Shown one piece after another: positions 60,417 through 64,000 of a DNA stretch of 64,000 nucleotides (position 1 is its first letter; each line of letters starts with the position of its first letter). The translations under genes and the position numbers were made by a program. Origin of the DNA: Paraflavitalea soli (lineage in GTDB: Bacteria > Bacteroidota > Bacteroidia > Chitinophagales > Chitinophagaceae). The notes beneath the pieces were generated by a model. The model had not been told where the DNA came from. It saw only the letters and a program-made list of their open reading frames with translations, and did not search any database. The DNA is taken from contig NZ_CP032157.1 of assembly GCF_003555545.1 (NCBI RefSeq), positions 6,514,546 to 6,578,545 of the forward strand, read 5' to 3'.

Positions 60417-61088
60417 ATGAAAATACACGGCAATATAAAGGTGATTATTGCTGATGACCATGAGATATACCGTGATGGCTTACGCATGGTATTGGTAAAA
60501 CAACCAGATATTGAGTTGATCGCCGAAGCCGCCGATGGCAAAGAGCTGATTGACCACGTAAAAGCCATGCAGCCCGATATCGTGATCAGCGACGTTAAAA
60601 TGCCCAATATGGACGGAGCAACTGCCACACGTTACCTCGCCGAGAACCACCCGGAAGTAGGCATCATCGCCCTTACCATGTTCGATGAAGAAGACCTCAT
60701 CATTGATATGCTGGAAGCAGGCGCCAAAGGCTACCTGCTCAAAAATGCTGACAAATACGAGATTGTAGAAGCAATTAAATCTGTATATAACCAGCAGCCT
60801 TACTACTGTCGCCATACCTCCAACAAACTGGCCCAGATGGTAGCCAAGAGTAAATTCAATCCCCACAAACTCCACAATAAGCCCGAGTTCAGTGAAAGGG
60901 AACTAGATATTATTACCTATATCTGTAACGGGCTCACCAGCAAAGAGATTGCAGAGAAAATATTCCTCAGTGTTCGCACCGTAGAAGGACTCCGTATGAA
61001 GATCATGGAAAAAATGGATGTAAAGAACACTGCCGGCATCATTATTTATGCCATACGCCATCATCTCTACAAACCCGGTAGAGTATAG
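60417..61088 (+). CDS. NarL/FixJ-family response regulator
   Basis: 223 residues. Receiver with phospho-acceptor D59 (I-V-I-S-D-V-K-M-P) and a LuxR helix-turn-helix (F-S-E-R-E-L-D-I-I-T-Y-I-C-N-G-L-T-S-K-E-I-A-E-K). It lies 15 bp after the kinase. The DNA-binding part is similar to the regulator at 9263-9925. Confidence 0.93.
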   Translation: MKIHGNIKVIIADDHEIYRDGLRMVLVKQPDIELIAEAADGKELIDHVKAMQPDIVISDVKMPNMDGATATRYLAENHPEVGIIALTMFDEEDLIIDMLEAGAKGYLLKNADKYEIVEAIKSVYNQQPYYCRHTSNKLAQMVAKSKFNPHKLHNKPEFSERELDIITYICNGLTSKEIAEKIFLSVRTVEGLRMKIMEKMDVKNTAGIIIYAIRHHLYKPGRV

Positions 61089-61114
61089 CCGAAAAAAATA
61101 TTTTCAGGAAAAAG

Positions 61115-61146
61115 TTGGTAGAAACAAAAAAATAATTACACCTTTG
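61115..61146 (+). promoter_or_regulatory. Probable promoter before the small ORFs
   Basis: TTG at 61115 and a TTACACCTTTG sequence around 61136-61146 give a Bacteroidota-like -33/-7 pair about 19 bp apart, 30 bp before a small ORF. Confidence 0.35.
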
Positions 61147-61176
61147 CACTGTTAAAATTATTTAAAACACAGCATC

Positions 61177-61278
61177 ATGTCACGCATACAAATGCATATT
61201 GAAACAGCGAAATGGTTTAATCCTGGTCAGGATTTAACCAGAGCTGCGGGGCATGTTATGTTACCAGGTAATTTGTAG
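61177..61278 (+). CDS. Very small ORF (33 aa)
   Basis: ATG at 61177 to TAG at 61278. The product has no recognised domain. It stands between a plausible promoter and a strong terminator, so a leader or small regulatory peptide or RNA is possible. Low confidence that it is translated. Confidence 0.35.
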   Translation: MSRIQMHIETAKWFNPGQDLTRAAGHVMLPGNL

Positions 61279-61303
61279 AACTACGAAACCGAAATATAAC
61301 GAA

Positions 61304-61328
61304 AGCCCCGCCTGACGCGGGGTTTTTT
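61304..61328 (+). terminator. Strong Rho-independent terminator
   Basis: CCCCGC / GCGGGG hairpin with a five-base loop followed by TTTTTT. Confidence 0.85.
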
Positions 61329-61339
61329 GTTTTTAAACT

Positions 61340-61501
61340 ATGCTGAAACAAACGATCACCATACGATTTATGGTCCTGGCAGAGGCGCATACACTCGCCA
61401 GTCAACCTTGGTATGTCCTCACCGTGCAAGGCATGAACCACAATCGTATTGACCAGGAACGAGTACATAAACGACCGGAGTATATTCCGACACAGCAATA
61501 A
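61340..61501 (+). CDS. Very small ORF (53 aa)
   Basis: ATG at 61340 to TAA at 61501, 53 residues, starting M-L-K-Q-T-I-T-I-R-F-M-V-L. Polar and basic; no known family. It is bracketed by two strong terminators, so it forms its own short transcription unit if expressed. Confidence 0.4.
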   Translation: MLKQTITIRFMVLAEAHTLASQPWYVLTVQGMNHNRIDQERVHKRPEYIPTQQ

Positions 61502-61521
61502 AACTGTGTTACCAAGAATAC

Positions 61522-61553
61522 AAACCCGGTCAATTCATTGACCGGGTTTTTTT
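61522..61553 (+). terminator. Strong Rho-independent terminator
   Basis: AAACCCGGTCAA / TTGACCGGGTTT with a four-base loop and a T7 run. Confidence 0.9.
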
Positions 61554-61589
61554 GTTGCCCCGTACAAGCAACAACCAAAGGAGGTAACC

Positions 61590-61727
61590 ATGAAGCTGAT
61601 ACTAGCTGTATTATCAATCCGGTTCATTATCGAACTGATCACAAGGAACAAGACCGGGAAAAACAAAGTCAACAACCAGACGAACGTTGGTAAAATTCAA
61701 CACCCGGCAGAATTTGAATTGCGATAA
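61590..61727 (+). CDS. Very small ORF with strong Shine-Dalgarno (45 aa)
   Basis: ATG at 61590 to TAA at 61727. AAAGGAGGTAACC directly before the start is an unusually complete ribosome-binding site for a Bacteroidota genome. The product begins with a hydrophobic stretch (K-L-I-L-A-V-L-S-I-R-F-I-I-E-L-I) and ends polar. Unknown function. Confidence 0.45.
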   Translation: MKLILAVLSIRFIIELITRNKTGKNKVNNQTNVGKIQHPAEFELR

Positions 61728-61856
61728 ATAACCATTGCAGTGAACCTGCATAGCCAAAAACGTACTAGTTGCAGAAAAGGAGGATTCAGTAGCCCTTCCG
61801 CGATGCTGCGGGAGGCTACTTTTCCAAAAAAGTTAAACACGATGAAGGAGGATTTT

Positions 61857-62396
61857 ATGAGTAGGATAAAGACAGAACTCACCAGCACTTTTGATGAATT
61901 GTATGGCTGGTTCGATGTGCCGGGTGACAAATTGTATTATTCACCCCAGGATGGTGGATGGAGCATTGCCAAAACATTGGAGCATATAGCGCTCACCAAC
62001 CATTATTTATTGATACTGATACGCAAGGGCACAATAAAGGCATTGGAAAAGTCGAGGAACCAAAGCTACAGGGATTTGCTGAGTGATTATGAGTTGGACT
62101 GGGATAAACTGGAATTAATAGGTCAGCCAGGCGCCTTCAAATGGCACAGGCCTGAGCACATGGAGCCGCGCGGTACAGCATCTCTGGAAATAGTGAGAAC
62201 GGATATCCAGTCACAGATAAAGGAGTGCTTGGACCTACTGGATCAAATGAAGCAGGGAGAAGGCATCTTGTACAAGACCATGATGACAGTCAATGGCCTT
62301 GGAAAGATTGATGTGTATCATTATATCTGTTTCCTGGTACAACATGCAAAAAGGCATATTGTACAGATGCAGGAACTGGAAAATAGCTTATCGTAA
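61857..62396 (+). CDS. DinB-family metal-binding helical protein
   Basis: 179 residues from the ATG at 61857, preceded by GAAGGAGGA at good spacing, which decides the start over the longer frame at 61740 and an ATG at 61842. A four-helix DinB/YfiT-like protein with histidines placed for the metal site: L-E-H-I-A-L-T-N-H near 41 and V-Q-H-A-K-R-H near 165. Often stress- or thiol-related hydrolases. It is the last protein gene before the tRNA array. Confidence 0.8.
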   Translation: MSRIKTELTSTFDELYGWFDVPGDKLYYSPQDGGWSIAKTLEHIALTNHYLLILIRKGTIKALEKSRNQSYRDLLSDYELDWDKLELIGQPGAFKWHRPEHMEPRGTASLEIVRTDIQSQIKECLDLLDQMKQGEGILYKTMMTVNGLGKIDVYHYICFLVQHAKRHIVQMQELENSLS

Positions 62397-62430
62397 ATAA
62401 AGGATTTCACTAATTACTCCTTTAAATAGA

Positions 62431-62578
62431 TTGAATGATGCCGTAGTGCAGCGTTTCTTCGGTAGCAACCTGGTAAGATACACGTCAAACCTGGAAGGTC
62501 GTGGGTTCAAATCCTGCTCCTGCCGTTAGGCGGGATAGCTCAAGGATAACAGTCGCTATGCGCCTGTAGCTCATTCAA
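62431..62578 (+). ncRNA. Clamp element 1 enclosing a second permuted-tRNA candidate
   Basis: Outer helix TTGAATGA (62431-62438) pairs with TCATTCAA (62571-62578). The conserved loop TGCCGTA (62439-62445) is followed by inner helix GTGCAGCG (62446-62453), which pairs with CGCCTGTA region 62561-62568 through a one-base bulge. TTTCTTCGG (62454-62462) then leads into the enclosed tRNA-like halves. Confidence 0.75.
62463..62556 (+). tRNA. Permuted tRNA candidate: 3' half then 5' half
   Basis: T-arm at 62501-62517 (stem GTGGG/CCTGC, loop TTCAAAT) and 3' acceptor TCCTGCC (62518-62524) are followed, after only GTTA, by 5' acceptor GGCGGGA (62529-62535). The two acceptor strands pair over all seven positions with one wobble. 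The D-arm after the 5' strand is weak, the region before the T-stem is unusually long, and no anticodon can be assigned with confidence. A GCTAT/GTAGC stem (62555-62559 with 62462-62466) closes the base. It is a permuted pseudo- or divergent tRNA. Confidence 0.6.
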
Positions 62579-62583
62579 CAATT

Positions 62584-62656
62584 ATAGCAGCATTCCAATT
62601 GGTTGGATACTTCGCCTGGAACGAAGAGGATGCAGGTTCGAGTCCTGCCTGCTATG
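62584..62656 (+). tRNA. tRNA-Pro(TGG)-like, with C33
   Basis: Perfect acceptor (ATAGCAG/CTGCTAT), 5-bp anticodon stem CTTCG/CGAAG and T-arm GCAGG/CCTGC. Anticodon loop CCTGGAA puts TGG at 34-36, but position 33 is C, not the near-universal T. No encoded CCA. Confidence 0.75.
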
Positions 62657-62662
62657 CAAAGT

Positions 62663-62776
62663 TGCCGTAAAGAAGGATTACTTCGGCTCCATTAGTTCAA
62701 CTGGTAGGACATGTATGAACAGTACAGATGCGGGTTCGATCCCCGTATGGAAAATAACCCTTCTTGATTTTGTTGC
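62663..62776 (+). ncRNA. Clamp element 2 around an ordinary-order tRNA-like gene
   Basis: TGCCGTA (62663-62669), inner helix AAGAAGG (62670-62676) pairing with CCTTCTT (62759-62765), TTACTTCGG (62678-62686) and the right-hand GTTGC segment. An outer helix is weak. Confidence 0.6.
62686..62753 (+). tRNA. Aberrant tRNA-like gene inside clamp 2
   Basis: D-arm GTTC/GGAC and T-arm GCGGG/CCCGT are good. Acceptor pairs over five positions only (TCCAT/ATGGA). The anticodon arm is short (TGTA/TACA) with a seven-base loop TGAACAG, so the identity is unclear. It is likely degenerate or requires unusual process steps. Confidence 0.5.
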
Positions 62777-62783
62777 CCTTCAT

Positions 62784-62855
62784 GGTCTGTTCGTTCAATG
62801 GTCAGGACGCAGGGTTTTCATTCCTGAAATGAGGGTTCGATTCCCTTGCAGACTA
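62784..62855 (+). tRNA. tRNA-Glu(TTC)
   Basis: GGTCTGT/GCAGACT acceptor (two wobble pairs), D-arm GTTC/GGAC, anticodon stem CAGGG/TCCTG, loop TTTTCAT with TTC, T-arm GAGGG/CCCTT. No encoded CCA. Confidence 0.9.
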
Positions 62856-62856
62856 C

Positions 62857-62926
62857 ATAGCGTGTCGTAAACCAGTGTTACTTCGTCTTGAAGCCGCAAA
62901 AAACACTGCTTGCCTGTTACCGCTAT
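62857..62926 (+). ncRNA. Clamp element 3, without a tRNA
   Basis: Outer helix ATAGCG/CGCTAT (62857-62862 with 62921-62926), TGTCGTA (62863-62869), inner helix AACCAGTG/CACTGCTT (7 of 8 pairs), TTACTTCGTC, and only a small CTTC/GAAG hairpin inside. Right-hand GCCTGTTAC is conserved. An empty version of the structure. Confidence 0.7.
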
Positions 62927-62932
62927 TGCTTT

Positions 62933-63004
62933 AGTCTATTGGTGTAAGGGTTAACATCCTGGATTGTCGATCCGGAGAAACGGGTTCGAATCCCGTATAG
63001 ACTG
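62933..63004 (+). tRNA. tRNA-Asp(GTC)
   Basis: Perfect acceptor AGTCTAT/ATAGACT, anticodon stem CTGGA/TCCGG, loop TTGTCGA with GTC, T-arm ACGGG/CCCGT. No CCA. Confidence 0.9.
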
Positions 63005-63006
63005 CT

Positions 63007-63147
63007 AAACAGGTGTCGTAGACAAGCGTTACTTCGGTTAATCTATGAGACGTTGGTTCGAATCCAACCCGGTTCATGAGAGGAATCGGTAGCTCAGTTG
63101 GTAGAGCAATAAACTTTATGTGCGCTTGTCGGCTCATTACCCTGTTT
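63007..63147 (+). ncRNA. Clamp element 4 enclosing the permuted tRNA-Lys
   Basis: Outer helix AAACAGG (63007-63013)/CCTGTTT (63141-63147), conserved TGTCGTA (63014-63020), inner helix GACAAGCG (63021-63028)/CGCTTGTC (63123-63130), then TTACTTCGG (63029-63037) to the 3' half and TATGTG (63117-63122) after the 5' half, with GGCTCATTAC (63131-63140) on the right. Each flank is 31 nt long. Confidence 0.85.
63038..63116 (+). tRNA. Circularly permuted tRNA-Lys(TTT)
   Basis: 3' half 63038-63076 (from position 35 to 73: T-stem GTTGG/CCAAC, loop TTCGAAT, acceptor CCGGTTC, A73). A six-base linker (63077-63082) follows, then the 5' half 63083-63116: acceptor GAATCGG, D-arm GCTC/GAGC, anticodon 5' stem ATAAA and CTT. 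The acceptor pairs over 7 positions with one wobble. Joined after position 34, the two halves give exactly 73 nt with anticodon loop CTTTTAA, the standard Lys(TTT) loop. The anticodon stem has one A-C mismatch. Confidence 0.88.
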
Positions 63148-63149
63148 AT

Positions 63150-63220
63150 GGCGACCTGGTGCAATGGTAGCATCCCACCCTCATAAGGTGAAGATTTCAG
63201 TTCGAATCTGGAGGTCGCAA
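63150..63220 (+). tRNA. tRNA-Met(CAT) or Ile2
   Basis: GGCGACC/GGTCGCA acceptor with 1:72 unpaired, D-arm GTGC/GCAT, loop CTCATAA with CAT, T-arm TTCAG/CTGGA. The isotype depends on modification of C34. No CCA. Confidence 0.85.
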
Positions 63221-63226
63221 CTTCGA

Positions 63227-63299
63227 TGGCTTGTAGCTCAACGGTGAGAGCAGCTGCCTTATACGCAGAAGGTTGTGAGTTCGATCCTCGCCAGGCCAA
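63227..63299 (+). tRNA. tRNA-Ile(TAT)
   Basis: TGGCTTG/CAGGCCA acceptor (T1-A72), D-arm GCTC/GAGC, loop CTTATAC with TAT, T-arm GTGAG/CTCGC. Reads the rare AUA codon. Confidence 0.85.
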
Positions 63300-63303
63300 C
63301 CCA

Positions 63304-63376
63304 TACCAGGTAGTGTAACCGGCCAACATATCACACTTTGACTGTGATGTTCTCAGTTCGAATCTGAGCCTGGTAA
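63304..63376 (+). tRNA. tRNA-Gln(TTG)
   Basis: Perfect acceptor TACCAGG/CCTGGTA, anticodon stem TCACA/TGTGA, loop CTTTGAC with TTG, T-arm CTCAG/CTGAG. Confidence 0.9.
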
Positions 63377-63381
63377 CAAAT

Positions 63382-63453
63382 GTTGTCTTTAGTTTAACGG
63401 GTAAAATACCTCACTGTGAATGAGGAGAACAGGGTTCGAGGCCCAAAGACAAC
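63382..63453 (+). tRNA. tRNA-His(GTG)
   Basis: Eight-pair acceptor with G-1 opposite C73, anticodon stem CCTCA/TGAGG, loop CTGTGAA with GTG. The T-stem is weak (GGG/CCC only). Confidence 0.85.
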
Positions 63454-63458
63454 CAACA

Positions 63459-63529
63459 CGGCTTATAGTTCAAAGGAAGAACAGTACGCTACGAACGTAC
63501 AGATAGAAGTTCGAATCTTCTTAAGCCGT
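63459..63529 (+). tRNA. tRNA-Arg(ACG)
   Basis: Perfect acceptor CGGCTTA/TAAGCCG, D-arm GTTC/GAAC, anticodon stem GTACG/CGTAC, loop CTACGAA with ACG, T-arm AGAAG/CTTCT. Position 34 is A, so it would need deamination to inosine. Confidence 0.9.
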
Positions 63530-63538
63530 CAGCAATTT

Positions 63539-63609
63539 GGGAATATAGTTCAATGGCAGAACGCTCCGCTGTTAACGAAAGAACGGATGTTCGATCCATC
63601 CTGTTCCCA
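63539..63609 (+). tRNA. tRNA-Asn(GTT)
   Basis: GGGAATA/TGTTCCC acceptor, D-arm GTTC/GAAC, loop CTGTTAA with GTT, T-arm GGATG/CATCC. The anticodon stem has two mismatches. Confidence 0.85.
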
Positions 63610-63621
63610 CAATCAAAAAAA

Positions 63622-63696
63622 AGACGAATAACTCCAATGGTAGAGTAGCCCGTTGAAGCCGGGTGTGTACAAGTTCGAATCTTGTTTCGTCCGCCA
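63622..63696 (+). tRNA. tRNA-Phe(GAA), CCA encoded
   Basis: AGACGAA/TTCGTCC acceptor (A1-C72 mismatch), D-arm ACTC/GAGT, anticodon stem GCCCG/CGGGT, loop TTGAAGC with GAA, T-arm ACAAG/CTTGT, then G73 and CCA. The only tRNA here with an encoded CCA. Confidence 0.88.
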
Positions 63697-63698
63697 AT

Positions 63699-63770
63699 AC
63701 AGGTTTGATGTAACTGGCAACAACCCGGACTCCAAATCCGGACATGAAGGTTCGAATCCTTCAACCTGTG
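63699..63770 (+). tRNA. tRNA-Trp(CCA anticodon)
   Basis: Perfect acceptor ACAGGTT/AACCTGT, anticodon stem CCGGA/TCCGG, loop CTCCAAA with CCA, T-arm GAAGG/CCTTC. Confidence 0.9.
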
Positions 63771-63885
63771 CTAAAATTAAATACTATGCGCACGCTTGTA
63801 ATGAAATAGTGAACAGTTCTTAATACCTGTCCGTGTAAATGCATAGGCAGAAGAATTACTGGTTAAACTATTTCAACTTTAAATA
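63771..63885. other. Spacer after the tRNA array
   Basis: No tRNA or protein gene recognised. A short ACTAT/ATAGT inverted repeat at 63782-63811 encloses a GCGCACGCTTGTAATG segment that recalls the right strand of clamp 4, but the fit is too loose to call a fifth copy. Confidence 0.3.
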
Positions 63886-64000
63886 ATGGACAATACAATT
63901 GAACAGAGAATTATCAATGCCAATAGCATATTTGATAATTATTACATCGACAGTAAGGCTTTATACATGTATTGCTTTACAGGGGTGCCATGTATAGATT
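63886..64000 (+). CDS. Start of an unknown protein gene, cut by the window edge
   Basis: ATG at 63886 with an open frame of 38 codons to the edge. The visible residues (M-D-N-T-I-E-Q-R-I-I-N-A-N-S-I-F) show no recognisable domain. It directly follows the tRNA array and might belong to the same element. Confidence 0.45.
   Translation, partial: MDNTIEQRIINANSIFDNYYIDSKALYMYCFTGVPCID

Noticed and set aside
62431-63147. Group I intron as explanation of the permuted tRNA
   Set aside because: The splice position and terminal G fit, but only 31 nt lie on each side. There is no room for the P3-P9 core and no P/Q/R/S sequences are visible.
62431-63147. Archaeal bulge-helix-bulge splicing site
   Set aside because: The junction between inner helix and exon lacks the 3-nt bulges separated by a 4-bp helix; internal loops are longer and sequence-conserved.
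62431-63147. Hammerhead or hairpin ribozyme
   Set aside because: No CUGAUGA/GAAA core and no hairpin loop A/B consensus could be matched, although a new class remains open.
62931-63329. 132-codon minus-strand ORF across the tRNA array, and similar ones at 63416-63631 and 63489-63764
   Set aside because: They are antisense or sense readings of tRNA genes and have repeated G-F-E-P / R-F-E-L motifs from T-arm sequences, not protein families.

Overview
The window looks like a chromosomal segment of a Bacteroidota bacterium, most likely family Chitinophagaceae (inferred). The reasons are the protein families present (BatB/BatC, the long two-part IspG, PAP2-type haloperoxidase lipoproteins, an outer-membrane carboxypeptidase-regulatory/beta-barrel receptor, ECF sigma factors with membrane anti-sigma factors), the TAnnTTTG-type -7 promoter elements, and the scarcity of Shine-Dalgarno sites. 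No rRNA, CRISPR array or insertion sequence was seen.

Layout. 1-9.2 kb: end of a DMT transporter, an ECF sigma/anti-sigma/barrel operon, kbl, ridA, a short 3-hydroxyacyl-CoA dehydrogenase-like gene, tsaB, an ArsR-type regulator and an ETHE1-like sulfur hydrolase with two rhodanese domains. 9.2-12.8 kb: a minus-strand signalling operon with a 7-TM protein, a histidine kinase, a degenerate kinase paralogue and a NarL regulator. 12.9-18.7 kb: a lipid A-type acyltransferase, an APH-RapZ fusion with a MurU-like nucleotidyltransferase (cell-wall sugar recycling), nadB and a lipoprotein. 18.7-30.2 kb: divergent galM/galK, a WYL regulator, ispG, batBC, a class D beta-lactamase homologue and periplasmic trehalase. 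30.3-37 kb: a mirror-like operon of two haloperoxidase-family lipoproteins around two outer-membrane barrels, then an amidohydrolase. 37-49 kb: icmF, an Fpg/Nei glycosylase, a DJ-1/PfpI protein, a TonB-receptor-like barrel, an RhlE-type helicase, an AmiD-like amidase and dgt. 49-58 kb: another ECF operon, a DUF72 protein, a sulfatase, and a DNA-damage-like module of umuC, a umuD homologue lacking both catalytic residues, two 2H phosphoesterases and an SPL-like radical SAM protein around a perfect 17-nt palindrome. 58.4-61.1 kb: a second 7-TM/kinase/regulator module.

The most unusual region is 61.1-64 kb. Three tiny ORFs with strong terminators and a DinB gene lead into an array of about 14 closely packed tRNA genes. 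One of these, tRNA-Lys(TTT), is circularly permuted: its 3' half lies upstream of its 5' half. Joining the halves after position 34 gives a 73-nt tRNA with every position filled. The permuted gene sits inside a two-helix clamp (7 bp plus 8 bp) with conserved internal-loop sequences. The same clamp occurs four times in the array: around the permuted Lys gene, around a second permuted candidate, around an ordinary-order aberrant tRNA, and once empty. This suggests an undescribed tRNA-processing or RNA-circularising element.

A second genome-wide theme is short degenerate tandem repeats in the gaps between genes. They have a strict 7-bp period (at least eight sites, one of them invading ispG in frame) or an 11-bp period (three sites), with a different unit sequence at each site.
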